This document shows positions 1-8,971 of a stretch of DNA of 64,000 nucleotides, one piece after another. The stretch is from Duganella sp. Its GTDB lineage: Bacteria; Pseudomonadota; Gammaproteobacteria; Burkholderiales; Burkholderiaceae_D. The notes under the pieces are model-generated. The model saw nothing but the letters and a program-made list of their open reading frames with translations, was not told the origin of the DNA and ran no database searches. The stretch lies in NCBI GenBank assembly GCA_026225475.1, contig JAMFSU010000078.1:44068-108067 (forward strand), given 5' to 3'. Each line of letters starts with the position of its first letter. The stretch's first letter is position 1. A program made the position numbers and the translations under genes.

Positions 1-383
1 GCATCATGCCAGCTCGGCACCACCCAGATGCGTTGACCGATATGGATGGGGTCGAATTGTGATTGCGTCAGGCGCACCCAGTCTTGGTCTTCTACTGGCC
101 GCAAGGCGAATGGCAGCGCGTAGTCGAGGCCGATGGCCTTGGTGGCGTCGGCGACAATGGCAGCATGGTTGGCATTGACGTCGGCCAATGCCACCACGCG
201 GCTGCGTTCCCATGCAGCTTCGGCTGGCTCCATGCCGGGTTCGCCGAACAGGGGTTGCTCAGCTACGGTGCCTTCATCTGCATCTTCTACCGAGACCGAC
301 AGTGCGCCGGCTTCCATCAAGGCGTCCGAAAACGCCTCGGCCTGTGCACGCGTGACTTGAATGACAATTTCGGTCCAGCCCAT
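1..383 (-). CDS. prmA: Ribosomal protein L11 methyltransferase, N-terminal part (runs off window)
   Basis: PrmA trimethylates ribosomal protein L11 using S-adenosylmethionine in the cytoplasm. Only the N-terminal 127 codons are inside the window; the SAM-binding domain and stop lie to the left. The visible part begins [10 protein letters not shown] and contains the family signature [17 protein letters not shown] followed by [10 protein letters not shown], which belongs to the L11-recognition domain and linker of PrmA. It starts 3 bases after the accC stop codon and has the same orientation, so it is the last visible gene of the aroQ-accB-accC run; accBC-prmA adjacency is common in Burkholderiales. 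The start is the only plausible ATG next to accC. Confidence 0.93.
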   Translation of the reverse strand, partial: MGWTEIVIQVTRAQAEAFSDALMEAGALSVSVEDADEGTVAEQPLFGEPGMEPAEAAWERSRVVALADVNANHAAIVADATKAIGLDYALPFALRPVEDQDWVRLTQSQFDPIHIGQRIWVVPSWHD

Positions 384-386
384 TGC

Positions 387-1766
387 TTACTTCTTCGCAG
401 TTTTGTCAGCCGCAGACGCGGTTGGGCGCTCAGCCAACTTGTGCTCAAGATAATGGATGTTGGTGCCGCCTTCGATGAAGCGTGCATCCACCATCAATTC
501 GCGGTGCAGTGGGATGTTGGTCTGAATGCCTTCGACCACCATTTCCGACAGGGCGATCTGCATGCGACGAATCGCTTGCTCACGCGTGGCGCCGTAGGAA
601 ATCACCTTGCCCACCATCGAATCGTAGTTGGGTGGCACGAAGTAACCGGCATAAGCATGCGAATCGACCCGGATACCAGGACCGCCCGGCACGTGCCATG
701 CGGTCAGACGACCTGGCGACGGTGTGAACTTGAACGGATCTTCGGCATTAATACGACACTCGATTGCATGACCCTTGAGCTCAATGTCGCGCTGGCGGAA
801 TTGCAGCTTTTCGCCGGCAGCGATGTGGATTTGCTCCTGCACGATGTCGACGCCGGTGATCATCTCGGTGACCGGATGTTCGACCTGTACGCGGGTATTC
901 ATTTCGATGAAGTAGAACTCTTCGTTTTCGTACAGGAACTCGAAGGTGCCGGCGCCGCGGTAATTCATCTTGCGGCAGGCTTCAGCGCAACGCTCACCGA
1001 TCTTCTCGATGATCTTGCGCGGGATGCCTGGCGCTGGCGCTTCTTCAATCACTTTCTGGTGACGGCGTTGCATCGAACAATCGCGTTCGCCGAGCCAGAT
1101 GGCATTCTTGTGTTCGTCGGCCAGAATCTGGATTTCCACGTGACGCGGATTTTCCAGATACTTCTCCATGTAAACCTCTGGATTGCCAAATGCAGCGCCA
1201 GCCTCAGTCTTGGTCATGGTCACGGCATTGATCAATGCTGCTTCGGTATGCACCACGCGCATGCCGCGGCCACCGCCGCCGCCTGCTGCCTTGATGATGA
1301 CCGGATAGCCGATCTTGCGCGCAATCTGCACGATTTCCTTGGGATTGTCGGGCAAAGCGCCTTCCGAACCTGGCACGCAAGGTACGCCGGCGCGGATCAT
1401 GGCCTGTTTCGCAGCGACCTTGTCACCCATCATGCGGATGTTTTCCGGACGCGGGCCGATGAAGACAAAGCCGGATTTTTCCACCCGTTCGGCGAAGTCG
1501 GCATTCTCGGACAGGAAGCCGTAGCCTGGGTGAATCGCTTGCGCGTCAGTCACTTCGGCGGCGCTGATGATGGCCGGCATGTTCAGGTAGCTGAGCGCGG
1601 ACGGTGCCGGGCCGATACAGACCGATTCGTCCGCCAGCTTGACGTATTTCGCCTCGCGGTCGGCTTCAGAGTGCACTACGACCGTCTTGATGCCCATTTC
1701 GCGGCAAGCGCGCTGGATGCGGAGAGCGATTTCGCCACGATTGGCAATGAGTATTTTTTCAAACAT
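387..1766 (-). CDS. accC: Biotin carboxylase subunit of acetyl-CoA carboxylase
   Basis: AccC carboxylates the biotin carried by AccB using ATP and bicarbonate, the first half-reaction of fatty-acid synthesis. The 459-residue product begins [16 protein letters not shown], the classic biotin carboxylase start, and carries the glycine-rich ATP-grasp loop ([14 protein letters not shown]), the [17 protein letters not shown] active-site strand and [12 protein letters not shown]. Length is normal for the family. An in-frame ATG seven codons upstream (1787) would add MATHISL, which is not seen in the family, so 1766 is preferred. It lies 127 bp downstream of accB on the same strand and is almost certainly co-transcribed with it. 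Confidence 0.97.
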   Translation of the reverse strand: MFEKILIANRGEIALRIQRACREMGIKTVVVHSEADREAKYVKLADESVCIGPAPSALSYLNMPAIISAAEVTDAQAIHPGYGFLSENADFAERVEKSGFVFIGPRPENIRMMGDKVAAKQAMIRAGVPCVPGSEGALPDNPKEIVQIARKIGYPVIIKAAGGGGGRGMRVVHTEAALINAVTMTKTEAGAAFGNPEVYMEKYLENPRHVEIQILADEHKNAIWLGERDCSMQRRHQKVIEEAPAPGIPRKIIEKIGERCAEACRKMNYRGAGTFEFLYENEEFYFIEMNTRVQVEHPVTEMITGVDIVQEQIHIAAGEKLQFRQRDIELKGHAIECRINAEDPFKFTPSPGRLTAWHVPGGPGIRVDSHAYAGYFVPPNYDSMVGKVISYGATREQAIRRMQIALSEMVVEGIQTNIPLHRELMVDARFIEGGTNIHYLEHKLAERPTASAADKTAKK

Positions 1767-1893
1767 AAGAGAAATGTGCGTCGCCAAGAGTCAAGCGTTT
1801 ACATACAGATAACCAAATCCAGCAGGATGTCGGGAAAACCAATGCGCGACATGTTGCGCCTGGTCACCAGCGGCCATCCTATTTTGGCAGGAT

Positions 1894-2355
1894 TTAGCCG
1901 ATCACAAACAATGGTTGGCCGTATTCGACCGGCTGGCCATTTTCGACCAGAATTTGCTTGATCACGCCCGACTTGTCGGCGTCGATTTCATTGAGCAGCT
2001 TCATCGCTTCGATGATGCACAGCGTTTCGCCTTCCTTGACTTCCTTGCCGACTTCGACAAATGCCGGTGAGCCTGGTGCCGACGAACGGTAGAAAGTACC
2101 GACCATAGGCGACTTCACGATATGACCTTCCGGCACGGCAGGTGCTGCCACCGCCGGTGCTGCGGCCACTGGCGCGGCGCTGGCTTGCAGGTGCTGTGCA
2201 TAGGCCGCTTGCGGTTGCATCATCATCACGTGATTTTGTGCATTGGCAGACGACTTGACGATGCGCACCTTGCTTTCGCCTTCGGTGACTTCCAGCTCTT
2301 CGATGTCGGACTCCGCGACCAGATCGATGAGCGTTTTAAGTTTCCGTAAATCCAT
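1894..2355 (-). CDS. accB: Biotin carboxyl carrier protein of acetyl-CoA carboxylase
   Basis: AccB carries the biotin that shuttles CO2 between AccC and the carboxyltransferase AccAD. The 153-residue protein has the N-terminal helix typical of BCCP ([23 protein letters not shown]), an Ala/Pro-rich flexible linker at about residues 48-75 and a C-terminal biotinyl domain with the biotinylation motif EAMKLLNEI, Lys119 being the biotinylated residue. The usual motif is EAMKLMNEI, so Leu replaces Met after the lysine, a tolerated change. It sits between aroQ and accC, the standard order in this bacterial group. Confidence 0.97.
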   Translation of the reverse strand: MDLRKLKTLIDLVAESDIEELEVTEGESKVRIVKSSANAQNHVMMMQPQAAYAQHLQASAAPVAAAPAVAAPAVPEGHIVKSPMVGTFYRSSAPGSPAFVEVGKEVKEGETLCIIEAMKLLNEIDADKSGVIKQILVENGQPVEYGQPLFVIG

Positions 2356-2456
2356 GTGAATTCCTCAGTAATATTAATAGCAAGAAAATATTGCGGGTTG
2401 ATTAGCGCATCATCGCCAGTAGGCGATGTTGTCTGAAAACGGACGGGGAGCGATCC

Positions 2457-2891
2457 TTATGATTGCAGCAGATGGTCAATGGCGAGGCGGTAACCGTCAA
2501 CACCAAAACCGCATAGAACTGCCTTGGCAATACCAGACAGATACGAAAAATGTCGAAACTCCTCGCGCTGGTGCACATTGGAAATATGCACCTCGACGAA
2601 CGGAATGGCCACACCCGCCAAGGCGTCCCGCAAGGCCACACTGGTATGCGTCAGGCCGGCGGGATTGATCACAATCGCGCTCACACCTTCAGTTCTGGCA
2701 GCATGAATGCGATCGATCAAGGCCCCTTCATGGTTGCTCTGAAACGCGCTCAGCGTCGCACCTGCCTTGCTTGCCTGCAAGGCGGCGCGCTGTTCGATAT
2801 CAGCCAGGGTGGTCGATCCGTAGACTTCAGGCTCCCGGGTACCCAGCAAATTCAGGTTGGGTCCGTTGAGGAGGAGAAGGTTTATTGCCAT
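2457..2891 (-). CDS. aroQ: 3-dehydroquinate dehydratase, type II
   Basis: Type II dehydroquinase converts 3-dehydroquinate to 3-dehydroshikimate in the shikimate pathway; the window also carries the next enzyme, aroE, at 9875. The 144-residue product has the family start [20 protein letters not shown] with the flexible catalytic loop and its tyrosine, [13 protein letters not shown], and the substrate-binding [17 protein letters not shown] and [15 protein letters not shown] segments with the catalytic histidine. Length is typical of the dodecameric enzyme. It is 101 bp upstream of accB and 75 bp downstream of the thioredoxin-like gene on the same strand. Confidence 0.97.
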   Translation of the reverse strand: MAINLLLLNGPNLNLLGTREPEVYGSTTLADIEQRAALQASKAGATLSAFQSNHEGALIDRIHAARTEGVSAIVINPAGLTHTSVALRDALAGVAIPFVEVHISNVHQREEFRHFSYLSGIAKAVLCGFGVDGYRLAIDHLLQS

Positions 2892-2966
2892 GGAGATAAA
2901 GCTCCGTTTGACGACGATGGGCGCATTTTGCCGTCAAATCGCTTCATTTGGCAAGAAAAACTTTAC

Positions 2967-3494
2967 TTACATACTTTTTAGGGAGGCTAGGTCGTGGCGC
3001 AGCTCGTCAAAATTGAGCCGTCCAAGATAGACTTTTTTGAGATTGCCGTCCAGTCCCACCAGAACAGTGAAGGGCAGACCACCAGCCTGATTGCCAAATT
3101 GCCGTAGCAAATCAGTGGCGCCGGTGCCAGCAACATACAGAGGATAATAGATATGCATCTTTTCTGCAAATCGGGCGATATTTTCCTGGGTATCGACCCC
3201 AATTCCAACGATCTGGACGGGCGCCACCTCGGCTTGCAAGGCTGCCAATTCCGGCATTTCTTCAACGCAAGGCGCACACCAGGTGGCCCAAAAATTAATG
3301 ATCATCGGCTTGCCGCGCCATTGCGACAGTGCTTGTGGCTTGCCATTGACATCAGGCATGGTTTGCGCAAACAGATTGGCAATCGCGCGCGCCTCGGGCG
3401 TTTGCGGCGCAGCGCGCTGGTGGCTGATCAACATGCCGACGCTGGCCGCGATGACGGCAACCAAAACAAATATGAAAATAGGGCGCTTCTTCAT
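2967..3494 (-). CDS. TlpA-family membrane-anchored thiol:disulfide oxidoreductase
   Basis: This is a periplasm-facing thioredoxin-fold protein of the TlpA/ResA type. Residues 6-23 form a single N-terminal hydrophobic segment after MKKRP, giving a membrane anchor or uncleaved signal. The thioredoxin domain starts near residue 42 and carries the redox motif WCAPC (Cys73 and Cys76) in the family context INFWATWCAPCVEEMPEL, followed by the cis-proline region GGLPFTVLVG. Such proteins reduce cytochrome c apoproteins or other periplasmic disulfides; the exact partner cannot be told here. Its start codon shares one base with the stop of the preceding gene (3494-4117), so the two are translationally coupled. 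Confidence 0.9.
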   Translation of the reverse strand: MKKRPIFIFVLVAVIAASVGMLISHQRAAPQTPEARAIANLFAQTMPDVNGKPQALSQWRGKPMIINFWATWCAPCVEEMPELAALQAEVAPVQIVGIGVDTQENIARFAEKMHIYYPLYVAGTGATDLLRQFGNQAGGLPFTVLVGLDGNLKKVYLGRLNFDELRHDLASLKSM

Positions 3495-4117
3495 TAGCTC
3501 ACTTCCTTGATCAGGAGGCGCAATGCCTCGATATCGGCGCGCTCAGCGCGTTTTCCCGTGGCAGTCTTGAGGCCGCCGCGCAAGTCGTCGACATCATACA
3601 CGGCCAGATGCACACCCTCGGGCGCCGCTCCCTTTTGCGGCAGCAGGAAGCTCAAGGTCTCCACGGGCGCATGATTGGCGCCACGTTTGAAGTGGGGAGT
3701 TTCACTGACTTCGAAGTTGACATTTTTGTTTAAAAGAAAGATTTCGACGTCTTTGGCGCTGGATGTAAATAACTGCAAATAGATGTCCGAATGATCACCT
3801 GCAGTGCCATTGAGTACCGCACCGGTCAGATAAGGATGAAACTGCATCAGTCCCTCCATTACCTGTAGCGCTAGCTGTCTTAAATGCAACAATCTTGCCG
3901 GTTGCGTATCACCAAAGAACAATTCGTTATAGGCGCGTACCTCTTCTTCGATCTGGGCGTTATCGGGCAACATGTCGCTGCGCGTCTTGCTGTCGCCCAG
4001 AATCTGGCGCGCGGCCTTGCGTTTGGCGGTGGCATAGTCGGCGCCATCTTCGGCAATCATGCGCGCTGCAGTGGCGGCAATCTCAGCGCGTAATAGGTCG
4101 GTATCGGTCGGATGCAT
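3494..4117 (-). CDS. Uncharacterised conserved protein next to mpl
   Basis: A 207-residue soluble protein that I do not recognise as a named enzyme. It begins MHPTDTDLLRAEIAATAARM and is helical and charged in its N-terminal half; the second half includes LTGAVLNGTAGDHSDIYLQLF, DVEIFLLNKNVNFEV and HLAVYDVDDLRG. The string of small residues followed by acidic positions (GAVLNGTAGDHSDIYLQLF) is reminiscent of a nucleotidyltransferase fold, but that is only a resemblance. No signal peptide or membrane segment is visible. It is divergent from mpl, 118 bp away, and overlaps the TlpA-like gene by one base. An upstream in-frame ATG at 4153 exists; 4117 is preferred because the extra residues look non-native. 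Relatives may carry misleading ligase names because of the mpl neighbour. Confidence 0.8.
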   Translation of the reverse strand: MHPTDTDLLRAEIAATAARMIAEDGADYATAKRKAARQILGDSKTRSDMLPDNAQIEEEVRAYNELFFGDTQPARLLHLRQLALQVMEGLMQFHPYLTGAVLNGTAGDHSDIYLQLFTSSAKDVEIFLLNKNVNFEVSETPHFKRGANHAPVETLSFLLPQKGAAPEGVHLAVYDVDDLRGGLKTATGKRAERADIEALRLLIKEVS

Positions 4118-4235
4118 GGCTGCAATGATACCGCGCCGGCAACATTGATTCACAAAACAGCCAGCGCAGGCCAGATGATCGTCGTCGGTAGCGCTGGCTC
4201 AGGTAAAATCTCGGGATTCTTTATCAAGTTTGACT

Positions 4236-5663
4236 ATGCATATTCACATTCTCGGCATTTGCGGCACGTTCATGGGTGGTTTGGCGGTGCTGGCAAAGCA
4301 AGCCGGTCACAAGGTCACCGGTTGTGACGCCAATGTCTACCCGCCCATGAGCACCCAGTTGGAAGCCCAGGGCATCAGCTTGATTCAGGGTTTTGGTCCC
4401 GAGCAGGTTGATTTGCAGCCGGACCTGTTCGTGATCGGCAACGTGGTGTCGCGCGGCAACCCGCTGATGGAAGCGATCCTCAACCGCGGCTTGCCTTACA
4501 TGTCGGGGCCGGAATGGATGGGCAACCACATTCTGCGCGACAAATGGGTGCTGGCAGTGGCCGGCACACACGGCAAGACCACCACCTCGGCCATGCTGGC
4601 CTGGATATTGGAGTATGCCGGTTATGCGCCGGGCTTTCTGATTGGCGGGGTACCGCTCAATTTTGGTATCTCGGCGCGCTTGTCCGGCGTCGAGGTCGGC
4701 ACACAAGCTGACGCAAAAGTGAGCAAATCACAGGATTCGATCTTCTTCGTCATCGAAGCCGACGAATACGACACCGCCTTCTTCGACAAGCGCAGCAAGT
4801 TTGTGCATTACCATGCCAAGACTGCGATCCTGAACAACCTAGAATACGATCACGCAGATATCTTCCCGGATCTGTCAGCGATCGAAACCCAATTTCATCA
4901 TCTGGTGCGTACCGTGCCCGGCATTGGCCGCTTGCTGGTCAACGCACGCGAAGCAGCGCTGGAGCGCGTCATGGAGCGCGGTTGCTGGAGCGAGCAGGAA
5001 GGCTTTGGCGTCGCGGCCGGGCAGCCTGGCTGGGGTATGCAAAGCCACGATGACGGCAGTTTCGACATTACGTTCGAAGTGCAATTGCAGGGTACCGTGC
5101 ATTGGTCGCTGACCGGTGAACACAATCGGATGAATGCCTTGGCAGCGATTGCCGCTGCTCGTCATGTCGGTGTACCGCCGGCAGTCGCCATTGAAGCGCT
5201 CGGCAAATTCGAGAACGTCAAACGACGCATGGAGTTGCGCGGCACGGTCAACGATATCGCGGTCTACGATGACTTCGCGCATCACCCGACCGCGATTACT
5301 ACTACCGTCGCTGGTTTGCGCAAGAAAATCGGTGCCGCCCGCATTCTGGCTGTGTTGGAACCACGTTCGAACACCATGAAGCTGGGCACCATGAAGGATG
5401 CACTGCCGGCCAGTCTGGCCGAGGCCGATCTGGTATTCGGTTTCGGCGCCAAAGGCAGCGGCCAGGATGGCGACAAAAACGCGCTCGGCTGGGATCTGGC
5501 GCAGGCGCTGTCACCGTTGGGAAACAAGGCGCAAGCGTTCGACGATCTGGCCGCATTGGTGGCGGCCGTCAAACAAGCGGCGCGGCCCGGCGATCAAGTG
5601 TTGGTCATGAGCAATGGTGGTTTTGGCGGTGTCCATCAAAAATTGCTGGACGCGCTCGCATGA
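4236..5663 (+). CDS. mpl: UDP-N-acetylmuramate:L-alanyl-gamma-D-glutamyl-meso-diaminopimelate ligase
   Basis: Mpl re-attaches the recovered murein tripeptide to UDP-MurNAc, recycling cell wall in the cytoplasm. The 475-residue product starts MHIHILGICGTFMGGLAVLA (Rossmann start of the Mur ligase family), has the ATP-binding P-loop AGTHGKTTTSAMLAWI, the central-domain motif EADEYDTAFFDKRSKFVHY that distinguishes Mpl from MurC, and the C-terminal YDDFAHHPTAI. A TTG two codons upstream (4230) is an alternative start. A TAAAAT box at 4204-4209 could be its -10. It works in the same recycling pathway as anmK (13089). Its stop overlaps the next start by 4 bases (ATGA). Confidence 0.97.
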   Translation: MHIHILGICGTFMGGLAVLAKQAGHKVTGCDANVYPPMSTQLEAQGISLIQGFGPEQVDLQPDLFVIGNVVSRGNPLMEAILNRGLPYMSGPEWMGNHILRDKWVLAVAGTHGKTTTSAMLAWILEYAGYAPGFLIGGVPLNFGISARLSGVEVGTQADAKVSKSQDSIFFVIEADEYDTAFFDKRSKFVHYHAKTAILNNLEYDHADIFPDLSAIETQFHHLVRTVPGIGRLLVNAREAALERVMERGCWSEQEGFGVAAGQPGWGMQSHDDGSFDITFEVQLQGTVHWSLTGEHNRMNALAAIAAARHVGVPPAVAIEALGKFENVKRRMELRGTVNDIAVYDDFAHHPTAITTTVAGLRKKIGAARILAVLEPRSNTMKLGTMKDALPASLAEADLVFGFGAKGSGQDGDKNALGWDLAQALSPLGNKAQAFDDLAALVAAVKQAARPGDQVLVMSNGGFGGVHQKLLDALA

Positions 5664-6259
5664 TTTTGTATCTGCACGGTTTCCGTTCGTCGCCGCAGTC
5701 GTTCAAGGCGCGGTATCTGGGTGAGCGCATGCAGGTGCTGGGACTGGCGCATGACTATGTCTGCCCGCAATTGCCAGCCTCGCCAGCGGCGGCGATTCAA
5801 CTCGCGCTGGGGTTTGCTGCGGCTTGTCCGGTAGAGCAATTGACGGTAGTCGGCTCCTCCCTTGGCGGCTTTTATGCAACCTGGCTGGCCGAACACCTGG
5901 GCTGCCGTGCGGTGTTGCTCAATCCAGCAGTCAAGCCGCCGCGCGATCTGGAATCCTATGTCGGCGTGACGACGCACTATCATTCTGTCGAACCGTTTGA
6001 GTTCAAGCGCGACTATATCGATGAACTCAAGGCGTTGACGATAGAAAAAATTACCGTGCCACAACGTTACTTCCTGATCGCCGCCACCGGTGACGAAGTG
6101 CTGGACTGGCGCGACATGGTTGCGCATTATCCGGGCGCGCAACAAACCGTGATTGAAGGCAGTGACCACGGCATCGCTGAATTCGCCGACTACGCCGACG
6201 CAGTGCTGGCATTTTGCGGTATTGATGTGCTGCCAGCGCTTGCCGGAGCGCCACACTGA
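5660..6259 (+). CDS. YqiA/YcfP-type alpha/beta hydrolase (esterase)
   Basis: A 199-residue small serine hydrolase. MILYLHGFRSSPQSFKA gives the oxyanion-hole HGF motif, and VVGSSLGGFYATWLAEHLG holds the nucleophile elbow G-S-S-L-G. The aspartate and histidine of the triad are probably in ATGDEVLDW and GSDHGIAEF near the C-terminus. This matches the YqiA/YcfP family, for which the E. coli member is an esterase acting on short acyl esters; the physiological substrate is not known. It overlaps mpl by ATGA and its stop codon shares one base with ubiC, so it is the middle gene of a coupled mpl-esterase-ubiC unit. Confidence 0.88.
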   Translation: MILYLHGFRSSPQSFKARYLGERMQVLGLAHDYVCPQLPASPAAAIQLALGFAAACPVEQLTVVGSSLGGFYATWLAEHLGCRAVLLNPAVKPPRDLESYVGVTTHYHSVEPFEFKRDYIDELKALTIEKITVPQRYFLIAATGDEVLDWRDMVAHYPGAQQTVIEGSDHGIAEFADYADAVLAFCGIDVLPALAGAPH

Positions 6260-6837
6260 TGGGAAAAATGAGCGCCCTGGCAACGTGGTTCGATCATCCG
6301 AATGCGGTACAGGCCGGGCCCTTGCTACGCGCCTGGTTGGCCGATCCCGGTTCGATGACCTTTAAGTTGCAGGCGCGTTGCGCCGCGCTGCGCGTGCAAC
6401 GCTTGCGCCAGCATAGCGGCAATGCGTTGGTTGACGAATCTGCCTGCCTGGGTTTGCGTCCGCGCCAGCCGGTCGAGCAGCGTGACGTGATCTTGCACTG
6501 TGATGGTCAGCCAGTGTTGTTCGGTCACACGGTCACACCGCTGGCATCGGCTGCCGCCTGGCCGTTTTTCCGGCGTCTGGGGACGCGGCCGCTGGGCGCC
6601 AGTTTGTTTACGGACCCACTGGTGACGCGCGCACCAATCCAGTATGCTCGTCTGCATGCAGCGCATCCGCTGGTGCGGCGCGTGGCGCGTGCACTCGGAG
6701 AGTATCCGCAACATCTGCGGTTGCCGCTCTATGCGCGGCGCTCGCTGTTTCAACGTCACGGCAGTTTGATGCTCGTGACTGACGTTTTTTTACCTGCCTT
6801 GCATCAACTGATGGCATTGAATATTGACGCATTTTGA
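6259..6837 (+). CDS. ubiC: Chorismate--pyruvate lyase
   Basis: UbiC splits chorismate into 4-hydroxybenzoate and pyruvate, the entry step of ubiquinone synthesis. The 192-residue protein shows the family pattern: WLADPGSMT near the N-terminus, the run QRDVILHCDGQPVLFGHTV (equivalent to the RxVxLxxxxxPxxxArTxxP motif with the chorismate-binding Arg), then FFRRLGTRPLGASLF and the C-terminal ARRSLFQRHGSLMLVTDVFLP, whose arginine and glutamate/aspartate side line the buried product site. A second ATG three codons in (6268) is possible. It follows the esterase without a gap. The chorismate comes from the pathway served by aroQ and aroE in this window. Confidence 0.9.
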   Translation: MGKMSALATWFDHPNAVQAGPLLRAWLADPGSMTFKLQARCAALRVQRLRQHSGNALVDESACLGLRPRQPVEQRDVILHCDGQPVLFGHTVTPLASAAAWPFFRRLGTRPLGASLFTDPLVTRAPIQYARLHAAHPLVRRVARALGEYPQHLRLPLYARRSLFQRHGSLMLVTDVFLPALHQLMALNIDAF

Positions 6838-6849
6838 CTTAAGCAATCG

Positions 6850-8925
6850 ATGAATTTATTTTTTGAAGAATCCGGTGATTTCAAGGCCGGCAGCGTACTG
6901 TCGCAACAAGGCGAGGCCTATCAGGTCGAAATGGCATCGGGCAAACGCAGCAAGGTCAAGACCAAGGATGTGCTGCTGCAGTTTGCCGCGCCGGCACCGG
7001 CCGCACTGCTGGAGCAGGCGCAACTGATTGCGCAGGACGTCGATCTCGACTTTCTGTGGGAAGTTGCCGGCGAAGAAGAGTTTGGCTTTGCCGAGCTCGG
7101 CGCCGAGTATTTCGGTCACGCGCCGTTGCCGCACGAAGCGGCCGGTTTGTTGCTGCGCTTGCATGCCGCACCTATCTATTTCTACAAGAAGGGCCGCGGC
7201 CGCTACAAGGCGGCACCGCAGGCGTCCTTGCAGGCAGCGCTGGCGGGCGTCGAAAAGAAAAAGCAGCAGGCGCTGGTACAGGCACAGTACGTGGATGAAC
7301 TCAAGGCAGGAAAACTGCCCGAAGCATTCAAACCGCTGGCGCTGCAATTGTTGTTCAAGCCGGACAAGAACGGCATCGAATTCAAGGCGCTCGACGCGGC
7401 CTGCAAGGAATTGCAAACCACACCGCAACGCTTGATGCTCAGTACTGGTGGCCTCAGCTCGCCCAAGGATTTGCATTACGCCAAGTTCCTGTTCGAGTTT
7501 TTCCCAAAGGGCAGTGGCTTCCCCGAGATCACGATTCCGGTTGCACCGACTGCGTTACCGTTGGCCGACGTCCAGGCGTTTTCCATCGATGATGTGACCA
7601 CTACTGAAATCGACGATGCCTTGTCGGTGGTGACGCTGCCTGATGGCAAGGTGCGTATCGGGATTCACATCGCCGCACCGGCCTTGGGCATCAAGCGTGA
7701 TGACGCCATCGACGCGATTGCGCGGGGACGCATGTCGACCGTGTACATGCCCGGTGAGAAGATCACCATGCTGCCCGATGCACTGGTAGCCGCATTTACC
7801 CTGGATGAAGGCAAGCCCTGCCCGGCGTTGTCGCTCTACGCCACGCTCGACCCGAGCGACTGGAGCGTGCTGTCGACCGAAACCCGCGCCGAGCTGGTGC
7901 CGATTGCCGCCAACCTGCGTCACAACGACCTCGATGCGCTGGTGACCGAAGAAGCGCTGGCGGCCAACAGCGGTGACTATCCGCACAAGGCCGACATTGC
8001 CTTGTTGTGGCAATGGGTGCAGGTGCTGGAGCAAGGCCGCATGGCCAAGCGAGAAAGCTTTGGTCTGCGGGCGGAGCAAAACAACCGCGTCGATTTCAAT
8101 TTTTACGTTGATAACGATGTCGTCACGATCGCGCGCCGCAAACGCGGTGCTCCGCTCGACAAGATTGTTGCCGAATTGATGATTTTCGCCAACAGCACCT
8201 GGGGCAAGTTCATGGCCGACCATGGTGTGCCGGGCATTTACCGCGCACAGGGTGGTGGTGCCGGTGGTTGGGCGGCCAAGATGCAGGTACGCATGGTGAC
8301 CCATGCAGCGCCGCATCAGGGACTTGGCGTTGATCAATATGCCTGGAGCACGTCACCGCTGCGCCGCTATACTGATCTGGTCAATCAATGGCAGATTCTG
8401 GCCTGTCTCGAACATGGTGTCGCGGCACCATTGGTGGCACCGTTCAAGCCGCGCGACGCCGACCTGTTTGCCATCGTCTCGGGTTTCGAGTCCGCCTATT
8501 CCGGCTATGCCGACTTCCAGTCCGGCATGGAGCGTTACTGGTGCCTGCGCTGGCTGGCACAGGAGCAGGCGCGCCAGGTCGATGCGGTGGTGTTGAAGGA
8601 TGAAATTCTGCGGTTGGTCGATATTCCGTTGGTGATTCGCTTGCCGGGCATGCCGCAAGTGGCACGTGGTTTGCAGGTCAAACTGGATTTGCTGCGCTGG
8701 GACGAGGTCGATCTGACCGTCGAAGCACGTCTGCTGGAGGTGCCGGCTGCGCAGGCCGGTAGCGCGGAGCCGCTCGATGAAGAAGATGACGAAGCGCTGG
8801 CCGCTGAGTTGGCCGAGCAAGGTACCGTCACAGAGGCTGCCGCAGACATCGGTGCCGAGCGCGCCGAGTCTGGTGACGCTGATCCTGATGCTGCTGTGAC
8901 GGACCTTAAGTCGGCGGCAGAATAA
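6850..8925 (+). CDS. RNB-domain 3'-5' exoribonuclease (RNase II family)
   Basis: A 691-residue exoribonuclease of the RNase II/RNB family, which degrades RNA processively from the 3' end. The N-terminal 200 residues are the variant found in Burkholderiales (MNLFFEESGDFKAGSVL), with a small beta-barrel start. The RNB catalytic core begins at FSIDDVTTTEIDDALSV, which supplies the metal-binding aspartates, and continues through IGIHIAAPA, MLPDALVAAF and YAWSTSPLRRYTDLVNQWQI, the conserved arginine block. The tail (residues about 640-691) is strongly acidic and Ala-rich. Canonical RNase II or R domain layout with flanking S1 domains is not obvious, so I give no symbol. It begins 12 bp after ubiC. 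Confidence 0.92.
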   Translation: MNLFFEESGDFKAGSVLSQQGEAYQVEMASGKRSKVKTKDVLLQFAAPAPAALLEQAQLIAQDVDLDFLWEVAGEEEFGFAELGAEYFGHAPLPHEAAGLLLRLHAAPIYFYKKGRGRYKAAPQASLQAALAGVEKKKQQALVQAQYVDELKAGKLPEAFKPLALQLLFKPDKNGIEFKALDAACKELQTTPQRLMLSTGGLSSPKDLHYAKFLFEFFPKGSGFPEITIPVAPTALPLADVQAFSIDDVTTTEIDDALSVVTLPDGKVRIGIHIAAPALGIKRDDAIDAIARGRMSTVYMPGEKITMLPDALVAAFTLDEGKPCPALSLYATLDPSDWSVLSTETRAELVPIAANLRHNDLDALVTEEALAANSGDYPHKADIALLWQWVQVLEQGRMAKRESFGLRAEQNNRVDFNFYVDNDVVTIARRKRGAPLDKIVAELMIFANSTWGKFMADHGVPGIYRAQGGGAGGWAAKMQVRMVTHAAPHQGLGVDQYAWSTSPLRRYTDLVNQWQILACLEHGVAAPLVAPFKPRDADLFAIVSGFESAYSGYADFQSGMERYWCLRWLAQEQARQVDAVVLKDEILRLVDIPLVIRLPGMPQVARGLQVKLDLLRWDEVDLTVEARLLEVPAAQAGSAEPLDEEDDEALAAELAEQGTVTEAAADIGAERAESGDADPDAAVTDLKSAAE

Positions 8926-8971
8926 GCATGGCTTTGTCGTAAAATCGCGTTTTTACTGTATTGATGCCCTT

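Noticed and set aside
63..1961. A 632-codon open frame on the plus strand opposite accC/accB
   Set aside because: It is antisense to two clearly real genes; GC-biased codon use leaves the opposite strand open. No family motif is present.
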